Assembly (NCBI RefSeq): GCF_029212375.1
Contig: NZ_JARGNU010000002.1
Location: 224,260 to 288,259 of the forward strand
Length of the DNA: 64,000 nucleotides
Source: Zhongshania sp.
GTDB taxonomy: Bacteria; Pseudomonadota; Gammaproteobacteria; Pseudomonadales; Spongiibacteraceae
Direction: 5' to 3'
The notes under the pieces are model-generated. The model saw nothing but the letters and a program-made list of their open reading frames with translations. It was not told where the DNA came from and did no database searches. The position numbers were made by a program, and so were the translations under genes. Of the stretch, positions 16,185-25,670 are shown in pieces (positions within the stretch are counted from its first letter, which is position 1; the number at the start of each line of letters is the position of its first letter).

Positions 16185-18278
16185 TTGCAAAATTCGATAT
16201 TTAATCCGCTAGTAATAAGTTGTTTTACAATTGTATGTCCAGCATATGGGGCTGGCATAAGTGGTGTAAGTGAGCGCAGCGCCGGCCAGCTTGAAGAAGT
16301 GCAGGTTACAGGTAGCGCACTTGCCAATACGGGCCTGGCCGATGCTGAGGCTGCTTCGGTAGGCACGGTTCTGGCAGCGCAAATTGCGCACCGCCCAGCG
16401 CTGCGCCCCGCCGAGTTATTAGAAACCATACCGGGTATGGTGGTGACCCAGCACAGCGGTGACGGCAAGGCGAATCAGTATTTTTTGCGGGGTTTTAATC
16501 TGGACCACGGCAGTGACTTTGCCAATTATGTCGACGGCATGCCCATCAATATGGTGAGTCACGGTCATGGCCAAGGTTATACCGATCTTAATTTTTTAAT
16601 TCCCGAATTGGTCGACCGTATTGTTTATCGCAAAGGTCCCTATTATGCCGAAGCGGGGGATTTTTCCTCTGCGGGTACAGCGCGAACATCTTATGCGCGG
16701 GCTATGGCAAATCAGACCGTGAAACTTACCGTGGGCGAAAGCGATTATGCGCGTCTCTTGGCCTTTGGCGGAGTGGCTGCGGCAGATGGCCAGCTGGTTT
16801 ACGCTCTTGAGTCTCAGCAAAACGACGGCCCATGGCAGGTGCCAGAGGGATTTGATAAAGCCAATGGTGTATTGAAATACAGCGGTGGTGATCGCAAGCA
16901 AGGTTATTCGCTGACGGCCATGGCCTATCAAGCGGATTGGACCTCGACAGATCAGATTCCCCAGCGGCTAGTGGCTGAGGGTAGCGTGGATCGTTATGGC
17001 TCCCTAGATGAAAGCACGGGTGGCGACACTCATCGCTATAGCCTGTCGGCTGAAATTTGGTCGGTATTGAACGATGGTCTGAATCTGCAAAGTCATTTTT
17101 ACGTGGTGGATTACGCGCTGCGTTTAAGCTCTAACGCGAGTTATTACTCCCGCGATAACAGTGACGACCCCGAGGTGCGCGGTGACCAATTTACCCAATT
17201 CGATAATCGCCTGACCCTCGGCGGCCAGCTAGATTTTACGCAGGCCCTAAGCGCGGTACATGAATTGCGCTACGGCGGTGAATTGCGACTGGACGATATT
17301 AACGACGTGGGTGTGGGCTTTAGCCAGCGAGGCCTAATATATGATCTGTTTGCCAGCGCCGCGGTGGAAGAACAGGCGCTCGGTGTATACGGCAGCGTAC
17401 ACAGCCAATGGACGGCGTGGTTTGCCTCAATAGCGGGTTTGCGTTACCAAACCATTGATGTGGCGGTAGCCGATAAGCTTGATGCGACGGCGGGTGGCCG
17501 CGACCGCGAGGCCTTGTTGTCGCCCAAATTATCATTGCGCTTTGGCCCATTCGCGAGCACGGAGTTTTTCATTAATTATGGCGAGGGCTTTCACAGCAAT
17601 GATGCGCGGGGTGTAGTGAGAAAGGAAAGTGCAGTGCCGCTGATGTCTGAGTCGGTGGGCTATGAATTGGGTATGCGTAGCTTGCTGGCCAATGATATTC
17701 AGCTGTCGGTGGTGGCGTTTCGCTTAGACTTAAACTCAGAGTTGGTGTTTGTTGGCGATGAGTCGACAACCGAACCTCGGGATGCCAGCCGTCGCCAAGG
17801 CCTTGAGGTGAGCGTATTTTATCAGCCGGTGGACTGGTTTGTGCTGGATATGGATGTTGCCTCCTCGGAAACCGAGTTTAAGCAACTGCAGGTCGAGGAG
17901 GGGCAGGTATTGGGTAAATATGTGCCCGACAGCGTGGAGCAGGTCTTTGCTATGGGAGCGAGTATCGATTTAGACAATGGCGTCTACGCGGGTCTTAGGC
18001 TGCGCTACTTCGGCCCTCGCAAGTTAACGGAAGCTGGTGATATTGAATCGGCGGCATCCAAGAGCCTAAATGCCAATATTGGCTACCGTTTTAACAACGG
18101 CATATCGCTGGGGCTTGAGATTATCAATGCCTTGGATGAACGTGATGACGATATCACTTATTACTATGCCTCACGGACTTTATCCGAGCGCAGCGCCGGT
18201 ATTGAAGCTCAGTTAGACATGCACGCCCATCCAATGGAGCCACGCACCTTTAGAGCGAGCTTGGCCTACCACTTTTAG
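16185..18278 (+). CDS. TonB-dependent receptor under cobalamin riboswitch control
   Basis: A 697-aa outer-membrane receptor. A short signal peptide (to about residue 24, ending CPAYGAG) is followed by a TonB-box-like EEVQVTG, a plug domain (about 60-165) with the GFNLDHGSDF and YRKGPYYAE blocks, and a 22-strand-type barrel ending in AYHF. The start is a TTG at 16185 behind GAGG; no ATG gives a signal peptide. The B12 riboswitch upstream indicates uptake of a corrinoid or cobalt chelate. Sequence and length differ from E. coli BtuB, so the substrate may be a precursor or another cobalt carrier. Confidence 0.88.
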   Translation: MQNSIFNPLVISCFTIVCPAYGAGISGVSERSAGQLEEVQVTGSALANTGLADAEAASVGTVLAAQIAHRPALRPAELLETIPGMVVTQHSGDGKANQYFLRGFNLDHGSDFANYVDGMPINMVSHGHGQGYTDLNFLIPELVDRIVYRKGPYYAEAGDFSSAGTARTSYARAMANQTVKLTVGESDYARLLAFGGVAAADGQLVYALESQQNDGPWQVPEGFDKANGVLKYSGGDRKQGYSLTAMAYQADWTSTDQIPQRLVAEGSVDRYGSLDESTGGDTHRYSLSAEIWSVLNDGLNLQSHFYVVDYALRLSSNASYYSRDNSDDPEVRGDQFTQFDNRLTLGGQLDFTQALSAVHELRYGGELRLDDINDVGVGFSQRGLIYDLFASAAVEEQALGVYGSVHSQWTAWFASIAGLRYQTIDVAVADKLDATAGGRDREALLSPKLSLRFGPFASTEFFINYGEGFHSNDARGVVRKESAVPLMSESVGYELGMRSLLANDIQLSVVAFRLDLNSELVFVGDESTTEPRDASRRQGLEVSVFYQPVDWFVLDMDVASSETEFKQLQVEEGQVLGKYVPDSVEQVFAMGASIDLDNGVYAGLRLRYFGPRKLTEAGDIESAASKSLNANIGYRFNNGISLGLEIINALDERDDDITYYYASRTLSERSAGIEAQLDMHAHPMEPRTFRASLAYHF

Positions 18279-18288
18279 GCAGATTTAG

Positions 18289-18314
18289 CTCGGTGATTCG
18301 CAGAGGTCACCGAG
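18289..18314 (+). other. Stem-loop after the TonB-dependent receptor
   Basis: A perfect eight-base stem, CTCGGTGA with TCACCGAG, and a ten-base loop just after the receptor stop codon. There is no T-run, so it is not a standard intrinsic terminator, but it could protect the 3' end of the message. Confidence 0.4.
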
Positions 18315-18501
18315 GCAGAATACTTGTGAATATAGTGGCAACTACTTATTTGACTTGGTCGACACGCAATAGCCTTATGCGCACATAATGCCTATAGTGA
18401 AGCAAAGGGATTATGTGTCGACCTTCGCCATTGTCGGTGCGTCATTCGTTATAATGGCCATTCTTATATCACGAGCTTGCTATATGTCTGCTTCCTAGCG
18501 T

Positions 18502-20478
18502 ATGCCAATTTTAGGCAAACGAAAAAGTATTACTCGGCGTATCCTGCTTCCTTTAGTTGTACTTATTGTGCTCAGTAATGCGGTGATTATTTCGATTATC
18601 ATTGGCCAATTGGATGAACAATTACTTGATGCCACTGAACAGGACTTAATTAATGAGTCTGAGCTGCAAGCGGTGCAGTTTCGCGCCAATATACTCGAAC
18701 TGAGTAGAGATCTGCGATTTGTGACGGGAACGCCGCCAATTCAGGGGCTTATTCGCGCCGAGCGCAATGGCGGGGCGGATCCTTTAGATGGTTCTAGCGA
18801 GCAAGCATGGGTAGAGCGCCTTGGGGTGATATTCACTGAAATGCTCAAGGCAAAACCCCAGAACGTGCAAATTCGCCTTATTCGCGCAAATGGTCTTGAG
18901 TTTCTTAGGGTCGATCGTTATGGCCCTAACGGCGATATTCGGCTAGTCCCTCTAAATGGCTTACAGGACAAAAGCGGAAGTAAATATCTATCGGAGTCTC
19001 TAAAATTAGGCGCTGGCGATGTTTACCTCTCTGATATTGAGCTTAATCGCGAATTTGGCAAAATTTCGCTGCCTATACAGCCCGTTATTCGAGCGGCAAC
19101 GCCGGTGTATACCAGTGATGGTGGGCTATTTGGTATTGTGATTATAAATCACAATTTGCAGGCTACCTTCGACGCGCTGAAATCATTGGCAGGAGTTGAT
19201 CATCAATTTGTAATTACTAACCGTGCCGGTGAGTATATTGTGCACTCTGATCCTGAGCGTAGCTTTGCGTTTGAATACGGCCGCAGCAGTAATATTCTAG
19301 AGGACTTTCCCACCGCACAAAATTTACTAACAAACGCTCAGCTTGAGGTGCTTAACGGTAAAGGTAAATTTAATGGCCAAGAAACGGTATTTTCTATGCG
19401 CAGTATTGCCTATAACCCCGCGGATAAGACAGACCGTATAATCTTAGCGACTAGCCATGGTTTTCAAGATGCCTTAGTGCTCAAAAACAAGATGTTGAGT
19501 AAAATTTATTTGTTTTTGATTTTTGTACTGTTGATGTCTGGTGTGTTGGCAATATATGTATCGCGACGTATCGCGGGACCGATTGTTGCCATGCACAACA
19601 CCCTTAATAATAATGGTTTGGCAACTGAGAGCGGAGATTTACCGATTCACGACGGCGGAGAGTTGGGTGAATTGGCACGTGCTTTTGATAACTTGTTGGG
19701 AGAACTATCACAGAAACAAAAGCTATTGGCGGCCGAGGTGAATGAGCGCAAAGCTGCTGAGCTAGAGCTGCGGATGAATAATCAAAAATTGTCTGCCGCC
19801 TATAAGGAGTTGGAGCAATTTACCTATATTGCGTCGCACGATTTGCAGGAACCGCTGCGCACGGTGCAAAGCCTCGTTGAGTTATTTGAAGAGAACTACC
19901 GCGACAAGATGGATGAGCAGGGGTTGACCTTTCTAGGTTTTATCAATGAATCCACCGCGCGGATGACTGAGTTGATTCGCGGTTTGTTGGATTATGGCCG
20001 CTTAGGTGGTGAGTCAGAGGTAAGTGAGGTAAATTGCCAAGAGTTGGTGGCGGCGGTGTGTGTGGATTTGACGCAGCGGATTAATGATGTGAGCGGTACT
20101 GTTGAATACAAGGATTTACCGGTTATTTGCGGAAAGAAAACCGAGTTGCGCTTATTGTTTCAAAATTTAGTTAGCAACGGGCTCAAATTTAGCCGTGTGG
20201 GAGTGCCTCCTAAAATTGCTATTAGCGCAGAGCGCCGTAAAGATTGTTGGCAGTTTAGTGTTAGCGATAACGGTATTGGCATAGAGCCCGAGCATTTTCA
20301 GCACATATTTATGATTTTTCAACGCCTGCATGGCCGTGATGAATTTGAAGGTAGTGGTATTGGCTTGGCCCACTGTAAAAAAGTGGTGGAGTTACACGGC
20401 GGCGAAATTTGGCTAGAATCGGAGCCTAATGTGGGCACGGTATTCTATTTTACGCTCAGGGATAATTGTGATGAATAA
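18502..20478 (+). CDS. Membrane sensor histidine kinase
   Basis: A 658-aa inner-membrane kinase. TM1 is at about 15-36, followed by a large periplasmic sensor (about 37-330, dCache-like by layout), TM2 at about 333-353, a HAMP-type linker at 350-405, a short coiled coil, and HisKA with IASHDLQEPL and phospho-acceptor His446. The ATPase part shows LVSNGLKFS (N box), NGIGIEPEHF (G1) and GSGIGLAHCKKVVELHGG (G2). The HisKA type resembles phytochrome-like kinases that pair with small single-domain regulators, and such a regulator follows with an eight-base overlap. The signal is unknown. Confidence 0.88.
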   Translation: MPILGKRKSITRRILLPLVVLIVLSNAVIISIIIGQLDEQLLDATEQDLINESELQAVQFRANILELSRDLRFVTGTPPIQGLIRAERNGGADPLDGSSEQAWVERLGVIFTEMLKAKPQNVQIRLIRANGLEFLRVDRYGPNGDIRLVPLNGLQDKSGSKYLSESLKLGAGDVYLSDIELNREFGKISLPIQPVIRAATPVYTSDGGLFGIVIINHNLQATFDALKSLAGVDHQFVITNRAGEYIVHSDPERSFAFEYGRSSNILEDFPTAQNLLTNAQLEVLNGKGKFNGQETVFSMRSIAYNPADKTDRIILATSHGFQDALVLKNKMLSKIYLFLIFVLLMSGVLAIYVSRRIAGPIVAMHNTLNNNGLATESGDLPIHDGGELGELARAFDNLLGELSQKQKLLAAEVNERKAAELELRMNNQKLSAAYKELEQFTYIASHDLQEPLRTVQSLVELFEENYRDKMDEQGLTFLGFINESTARMTELIRGLLDYGRLGGESEVSEVNCQELVAAVCVDLTQRINDVSGTVEYKDLPVICGKKTELRLLFQNLVSNGLKFSRVGVPPKIAISAERRKDCWQFSVSDNGIGIEPEHFQHIFMIFQRLHGRDEFEGSGIGLAHCKKVVELHGGEIWLESEPNVGTVFYFTLRDNCDE

Positions 20479-20890
20479 GCTTAAACGAGTGTTGCTTATA
20501 GATGATTGTAAGGCAACAAATTATATTCATCGGCTGGTAATAGAGAGGTATGGCTGCACCGAGGCTGTGGTGGAGGTTAGTAACGGCCGTCAGGCATTAG
20601 ATTATTTGACCAATGACTTAGACGGTAGCTTTCCCAATCCAGAGTTGATTTTTTTAGACATCAATATGCCGGTGATGAATGGCTGGCAGTTCCTAGAAAA
20701 ATATGCGGAGCTCTCAGAGGCACAACAGGCTGGTGTAGTGGTTGTGATGCTGACTACGTCATTAAATCCCGATGACGCCTCGTTGGCGGAAGGCAAAATA
20801 GAGGTTAAAGCCTTTTCAAGTAAACCGCTAACTGAGAAAAAATTAGAAGAAGTACTCGCGGCTCACTACCCTCAGGTAGTGAAAACTTAA
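20471..20890 (+). CDS. Single-domain response regulator (Rcp1-like)
   Basis: A 139-aa receiver domain without an output domain. The acidic pair Asp11-Asp12, the phospho-acceptor Asp63 in FLDINMPVMNG, the TTS motif and Lys in FSSKPL are all present. The ATG at 20471 overlaps the kinase stop; a GTG three bases earlier is an alternative. Regulators of this kind pass the signal by protein contact, for example to a downstream phosphorelay or motility component. Overlap with the upstream kinase makes them a cognate pair. Confidence 0.9.
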   Translation: MNKLKRVLLIDDCKATNYIHRLVIERYGCTEAVVEVSNGRQALDYLTNDLDGSFPNPELIFLDINMPVMNGWQFLEKYAELSEAQQAGVVVVMLTTSLNPDDASLAEGKIEVKAFSSKPLTEKKLEEVLAAHYPQVVKT

Positions 20891-21041
20891 ATCGCCCCTA
20901 TCTCACGATTACTCCTCTAATACGAATGTTTGAGTTCAGTGTGACTCGAGCTTTCTGTCATAAAACTGTCCTTGTTTAGTCCCGCTATTGTCACAGTAAA
21001 GCCCTAGTCTTGCCCTAAATAGGCAAAGAGGATATATACGG

Positions 21042-21860
21042 GTGGAGCTAAGACAGCGTTATAAAACTGTTTGGTTATCTGATATCCACCTCGGCTTTAA
21101 AGATTGCCGAGCGGACTATCTTCTCGATTTTTTAGCCAAAACAGAGTGCGAAACCTTGTACTTGGTTGGCGATGTTGTCGATCTTTGGGCATTGAAGCGC
21201 AGCTTGTACTGGCCAACAAGCCACTATGAGGTGGTTCGCAGCTTATTCAAAAAAGCCAGCACGGGCACCCGTGTTGTGTACATCCCGGGCAATCACGACG
21301 AGCCCCTGCGGGACTATGTTGGCCATATTCTCGGCCCCATCGAAATTAAGCGCGAAGCTATTCACACCACGGTTGCCGGTAAACGATTGCTGATGTTTCA
21401 CGGCGACTGCCTCGACGAGCACATGCGTTTAAGTAAATGGGAAGGCTTGGTTGGCGACGCTGCCTACGATTTTTTGCTGTTTCTCAATCGCTGGGCCAAT
21501 TTTGGATGTCGTCGCTTTGGGCGCAACTACTGGTCGTTGGCTACCTATATAAAGCAGCGCATTCCTAACGCCCGCCAAGTTATTAGTGTTTTTGAAGAGG
21601 CCGCTATTCGGGAAGCCTCTCGGCGCGGCTTAGATGGCGTGGTGTGTGGCCATATCCATCAGCCGGCGCTTAAAAAAGTGAAGGGCTTGCTGTACTGCAA
21701 CGACGGCGACTGGATCGAGAATTGCACCCTGCTGGGTGAGACTTACGAAGGCAATTTAGAGCTGCTGCAGTGGACGGAACATCAAACCCTGCTACAGAGC
21801 ATGACCGGCAATGGCGGCCGGGCAACGGCCGATGTTCTGCCTTTGCGTCGCGTCGGTTAA
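21042..21860 (+). CDS. LpxH-like metallophosphoesterase
   Basis: A 272-aa calcineurin-like phosphoesterase with SDIHLG, GDVVDLW, GNHDE, FHGDCLDE and GHIHQP, the complete set of dimetal ligands. It is most like the UDP-2,3-diacylglucosamine diphosphatase-type group that is found in addition to classical LpxH. The start is GTG at 21042, since no in-frame ATG precedes SDIHLG. It is followed after 18 bases by the OlsF-like acyltransferase, so a role in lipid head-group processing is plausible. The exact substrate is not determined by sequence. Confidence 0.8.
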   Translation: MELRQRYKTVWLSDIHLGFKDCRADYLLDFLAKTECETLYLVGDVVDLWALKRSLYWPTSHYEVVRSLFKKASTGTRVVYIPGNHDEPLRDYVGHILGPIEIKREAIHTTVAGKRLLMFHGDCLDEHMRLSKWEGLVGDAAYDFLLFLNRWANFGCRRFGRNYWSLATYIKQRIPNARQVISVFEEAAIREASRRGLDGVVCGHIHQPALKKVKGLLYCNDGDWIENCTLLGETYEGNLELLQWTEHQTLLQSMTGNGGRATADVLPLRRVG

Positions 21861-21878
21861 TCAATAGGAGTTAATAAT

Positions 21879-23612
21879 ATGATATCGGTTGATTCAGTTA
21901 TCGATGAGCAGTTTCCCCGGATATCAAAGGGCAGTCCGCGCATTAAAAAAACCTTGGCAGCCTTGCTTAAATACTTATTTCACGAAGCGGAGTTCAAACA
22001 GTTTGAACGCGACTACCCCTACCTACAAGGGCTGGATTTTGTTGAAAAAGGCTTAGAGTTTTTTGATTTTGGTTACGCGGTAAGTGCCCTAGATAAAGAG
22101 CGCATTCCGGTGGCTGGCCGCGTGGTGATTGTTTCTAATCACCCGATTGGCAGTTTGGATGGTTTGGCGCTGTTGAAGCTGGTATCTGAGGTACGCTCAG
22201 ACGTAAAAGTGGTTGCCAATGAATTGCTCTACGCCATAAAACCACTGCGCAGCTTATTACTGCCGGTTGATAATATGAGTGGTAAGCGTAACCGCAAAGA
22301 AAACTTGCAGGCTATTCACGGCCATTTAAATGACGAAGGCGCGGTGATTATTTTCCCCGCTGGGGAGGTGTCTCGGTTTAGCCCCGCAGGAATTCGCGAC
22401 GGTCGCTGGCGCAATGGTTTTATTAAGTTTGCCGCTAAGGCAAAAGCCCCCATTTTACCTGTGCATATTAACGCCCGTAATTCGGTGTTTTTCTATGCGC
22501 TTTCGCTGCTGGCCAAGCCCTTGTCGACCCTGTGGTTGATTCGCGAAATGTTCAAACAAAATAACCGCACGGTGCGAGTTACTATTGGCTCGGCAGTTGA
22601 GTATGACGTATATCAAAATTTACCTGTTACCGCGCCAGCCAAGGCACGTTTATTTAAGAAGCATTTGTATAAGCTTGGCCGGCGCAAGCGCGGTGGCGAA
22701 CCCTGCTTTATGCCAGTGGCGCAGGCGGTGGCTCACCCAGAAGACCGACAGGAGCTGCGCACTGCGATTCGCCGCTGCGACCATTTAGGCAGCACCCGCG
22801 ACGGTATGGAAATTTACTGCTATCAATACAGCGGCGACTGCACCGTGATGCGCGAAATTGGCCGCCTGCGCGAAGTGAGTTTTCGCGCCGTTGGCGAAGG
22901 CACCGGTCGCCGCCGAGACGTTGATGGCTTCGATGCCTACTACGACCACATTGTGCTCTGGGACGAAAACCAATTAGAGCTAGTGGGTGCCTACCGGCTA
23001 AAGCGCATTGCCAGTCTTGATGATGGCCAAACCTTGTACAGCGAATCCTTATTCGATTATCAGATTCCCTACGCCGAAGAGTATTTTGAACATGGCGCCG
23101 AGCTTGGTCGCAGCTTTGTGCAGCCGCGCTACTGGGGCCGTAACGGCCTAGACTATTTATGGCAGGGGCTGGGCACCTATTTGCAGCGCTACCCAGAAGT
23201 GCGCTATTTGTTTGGGCCGGTGAGCTTAAGCGACAGTCTGCCCCGCGCGGCGAAAGACCTGTTGATACCCTTTTATCAAACCCACTTTCCCACAACGCAG
23301 GTATGGGTCAATGCTAAAAGCCCCTACCGGCCAGAGTCTGCCAATATTAATTTTACCGGCGAGGATTACCGCGAGGAGTTTACCCAGCTAAAACAAGAGC
23401 TCGCAGACCTGTCGTGCTCGGTACCCACCTTGTTTAAACAATACACTGAGCTGTGCGAACCGGGTGGTGTTAGCTTTGCGGCGTTTAATGTCGATCCCGA
23501 CTTTGCCGATTGTATTGATGGCTTGGTGTTGGTGGATATTACGAAAATGAAAGCGGCAAGGCGGAAACGGTATTTGGGGGGCGAGGTCGGGTGTCTGATG
23601 TCTGATGTCTGA
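21879..23612 (+). CDS. Bifunctional OlsF-like acyltransferase (PlsC-type plus GNAT)
   Basis: A 577-aa two-domain protein. The N-terminal half (about 60-260) is a PlsC-type acyltransferase with SNHPIGSLDGLAL as the catalytic block and FPAGEVSRF as the acceptor block. The C-terminal half (about 290-560) is an OlsB-type N-acyltransferase with a REVSFRAVGEGTGRR motif. This is the domain order of OlsF, which makes ornithine lipids in one polypeptide: the GNAT part acylates the alpha-amino group and the PlsC part adds the second acyl chain. Ornithine specificity is inferred. The last codons lie in a TGTCTGA tandem repeat that also supplies the stop codon, so the C-terminus may be variable. Confidence 0.8.
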   Translation: MISVDSVIDEQFPRISKGSPRIKKTLAALLKYLFHEAEFKQFERDYPYLQGLDFVEKGLEFFDFGYAVSALDKERIPVAGRVVIVSNHPIGSLDGLALLKLVSEVRSDVKVVANELLYAIKPLRSLLLPVDNMSGKRNRKENLQAIHGHLNDEGAVIIFPAGEVSRFSPAGIRDGRWRNGFIKFAAKAKAPILPVHINARNSVFFYALSLLAKPLSTLWLIREMFKQNNRTVRVTIGSAVEYDVYQNLPVTAPAKARLFKKHLYKLGRRKRGGEPCFMPVAQAVAHPEDRQELRTAIRRCDHLGSTRDGMEIYCYQYSGDCTVMREIGRLREVSFRAVGEGTGRRRDVDGFDAYYDHIVLWDENQLELVGAYRLKRIASLDDGQTLYSESLFDYQIPYAEEYFEHGAELGRSFVQPRYWGRNGLDYLWQGLGTYLQRYPEVRYLFGPVSLSDSLPRAAKDLLIPFYQTHFPTTQVWVNAKSPYRPESANINFTGEDYREEFTQLKQELADLSCSVPTLFKQYTELCEPGGVSFAAFNVDPDFADCIDGLVLVDITKMKAARRKRYLGGEVGCLMSDV

Positions 23613-23755
23613 CGTGGGGTAAAACCACCGGAAGGATCGTTGTGTGCGGATTACTGCTAAAGTAAATCTTTTTAAATGTCATGGCAAACTCGAGCCACGT
23701 CCGATGTCAGCTACGAGCGTTGACGTCAGGCTTCCGACACCCGACGTCCGACTTT
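23586..23755. repeat. TGTCTGA tandem repeat and flanking inverted repeat
   Basis: Three perfect 7-bp TGTCTGA units (23592-23612) form the end of the olsF-like gene. The ten-base sequence GTCGGGTGTC at 23586-23595 has its exact inverse, GACACCCGAC, at 23736-23745, next to further GACGTC/CCGAC-type units. The segment lies between two convergent genes. It resembles degenerate GTCnGA-type dispersed repeats; I see no terminator T-run. Confidence 0.6.
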
Positions 23756-24532
23756 TTAAGCATTCCTCTTAAACACCTCAATCAACCACGTCGGATCATC
23801 AATTGGCAGGTCGTGGCCAGCGCTATTATGCAATACAAGTGGCCAGCGGTATTTTGCCGCCAAGCATTCGCTGCAGTGATAAGAAACCATACGGTCGGCG
23901 CGGCTGCTAATGAGTAACTGCGGTGCGCCGGATATTGTCGCGGGAGCCCGATAGCGGGCGGCAGCGAATAGCTGGCGTAGCACATTTGTTTTTGTTATTG
24001 GCCGCGCAGTACTTATTTGGCACCAATCTTTTAACAGCTCTGGGTCGTTGGAATGGCAATTACTCACCATGGCTAAGGCGGCGCGCTCGCGTTTAATAAG
24101 GCTGGGCGCGAGCAGTGCGCCGAGGGCGGGGCCTAACGATTTGATCTGTAGGCGTTGAAACAAGGGGCAGTCGCCGGTACTGGTATTGATGAAAATTATT
24201 TTGGCGATCTGCTCTGGGCTATTCGCCAGCCAGTCTAGTGCGACCATGCCGCCCAGCGAGAGGGCGATTATGCCAAATGGCTTGGTGCTGTTTTGAAGGG
24301 GGTGGGGGAGCCGCGTTTGCACGTCGCGACGAATAGCGCTGATATTACGTGGCGATTGCCGCTGGTACTCGCTGCCAAAGCCGGGTAGGTCAATAGCGTG
24401 GCAATTCCAGTCCAACTCTGCCTCGCAACGGCTGAGAAAATCTCCCCAGTGAGCGTGCTCGCGACTTAAACCGCGCAAAAATACCCAGTCTTTAATCGGT
24501 GCTTCAATAGTGCTTTGAATGTGGTTTGCCAT
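23756..24532 (-). CDS. Alpha/beta hydrolase
   Basis: A 258-aa protein of the alpha/beta-hydrolase fold. The nucleophile elbow is IIALSLGGMVALDW (Ser in the centre), the acid is in SSRADRMVSY and the catalytic His in SAGHDLPIDD. The start at 24532 (MANHIQ) was chosen because it lies just past the stop of the upstream peptidase-like gene; a longer frame would overlap that gene with unrelated residues. It is last in a four-gene minus-strand operon. The fold is shared with BioH-type carboxylesterases, but no specific substrate can be named. Confidence 0.78.
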   Translation of the reverse strand: MANHIQSTIEAPIKDWVFLRGLSREHAHWGDFLSRCEAELDWNCHAIDLPGFGSEYQRQSPRNISAIRRDVQTRLPHPLQNSTKPFGIIALSLGGMVALDWLANSPEQIAKIIFINTSTGDCPLFQRLQIKSLGPALGALLAPSLIKRERAALAMVSNCHSNDPELLKDWCQISTARPITKTNVLRQLFAAARYRAPATISGAPQLLISSRADRMVSYHCSECLAAKYRWPLVLHNSAGHDLPIDDPTWLIEVFKRNA

Positions 24533-24533
24533 G

Positions 24534-25667
24534 TTAAAGCTGTCGGTACCAGAGGCTTTGCGCCATTTGCTGCATTTCTCGGGCCTGTTCGCCGTGGGGC
24601 TGCCAGTGCTCAATATTGCGGGCGGCCGCTAGGATAAAATCGATAAGCAGTAAGTGGCCGCGCAATACGCGGGCGTGGCGGTGGGGTACGGTGGGGTTAA
24701 ATAAACCAGCAAAGCTGAATAATTGCTGAGGGTGTTTTTTAATCCACAGCCAAGAGCCCATTTCTAAGGTTAGCGGCAGTAGGCTAATGCCCTCGCTGCG
24801 GCAGCGCTGGTGAAAGTAGTCCCAGATGTCGCCGTGGCTGAGGTAGTGCATGGCCTGGGGCCCAAAAATATAATTATGGTGGGGAAAGTTGCGCTCCCAC
24901 AATAGCTTTAGCGCCACGTAGCTGCCGATGTCGGCGATGGGTTGGCGACGGTAGGCGTAGGGGATCCAAATATGGTCTTGAAAGCCAAAGCCAGAGTGAA
25001 AGTCTATGGCAATCGTCGGACGGCCGACACGGCAGTGCCGCCCAATTACATTTTGCAGCGCAACAAATTCGGGTTCAAAGTCGTCTTCGCGCCGGCCTCG
25101 ATACCAAGGTATTTTTCGCGACAGGCGTTGGCCGCCAACGAGGAAGGGTACTTTGTCTTCGGCGTCGATGGGGGCGTGGCGATTGATGTCTATTCCATTG
25201 GGGTTGCAGCGCGAATCCCTGAGCATGCCACCGGGGTTGACGATGGGCAGGGCGACAATACAGATTTCTTCGTCGAATTGGCGGCGCCAGTGGCTGTCCC
25301 AGCGACAGCGCTCAATGACGCTCTCTAGCCACGCTAGCAAAACTTGGGTGCCAATACGTTCCACGCCGTGAATGCCGGCAGTGAGCAATAGGCAGTGCTT
25401 GGCGGTGTCTGGATTACCTATGACCAGCGACGTGAGTGGCAGGGTGAATTCGTCAACCTCAATCAGGGCTTCAGTGCGGCTGCTGATCAGCGCGCCGGCT
25501 TGGCGGCAGAGCTGCTCCAGCGACAGCAGCTCAGACAGGCGCCGATGCAGGCGGCCACGGCAGGCGTCCATAACGGTGGTGAGATCGGGCAGCGCGGGGC
25601 CGACGGGCTCTTTGGCAGGGGTGTCGCTGGTGGCGTCAAAATCAGTATAAATTTGGCTTTGCGGCAT
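24534..25667 (-). CDS. M14-family zinc carboxypeptidase-like protein
   Basis: A 377-aa protein with the M14 metallopeptidase/deacylase pattern. HGVERIG supplies the His and Glu zinc ligands, NPGG and NGIDINRH form the substrate pocket region, DFHSGFG gives the second zinc His, and LTLEMGSW carries the likely catalytic Glu. There is no signal peptide, so it is cytoplasmic. The family includes carboxypeptidases and N-acyl-amino-acid deacylases; which one applies is unclear. Start and stop abut the neighbouring genes within a few bases, so it belongs to the same operon as the glycosyltransferase. Confidence 0.78.
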   Translation of the reverse strand: MPQSQIYTDFDATSDTPAKEPVGPALPDLTTVMDACRGRLHRRLSELLSLEQLCRQAGALISSRTEALIEVDEFTLPLTSLVIGNPDTAKHCLLLTAGIHGVERIGTQVLLAWLESVIERCRWDSHWRRQFDEEICIVALPIVNPGGMLRDSRCNPNGIDINRHAPIDAEDKVPFLVGGQRLSRKIPWYRGRREDDFEPEFVALQNVIGRHCRVGRPTIAIDFHSGFGFQDHIWIPYAYRRQPIADIGSYVALKLLWERNFPHHNYIFGPQAMHYLSHGDIWDYFHQRCRSEGISLLPLTLEMGSWLWIKKHPQQLFSFAGLFNPTVPHRHARVLRGHLLLIDFILAAARNIEHWQPHGEQAREMQQMAQSLWYRQL

Positions 25668-25670
25668 CGT

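Noticed and set aside
22708-23295. 195-aa minus-strand ORF opposite the OlsF-like gene
   Set aside because: Arg/Pro-rich shadow of a gene with clear acyltransferase domains on the plus strand.
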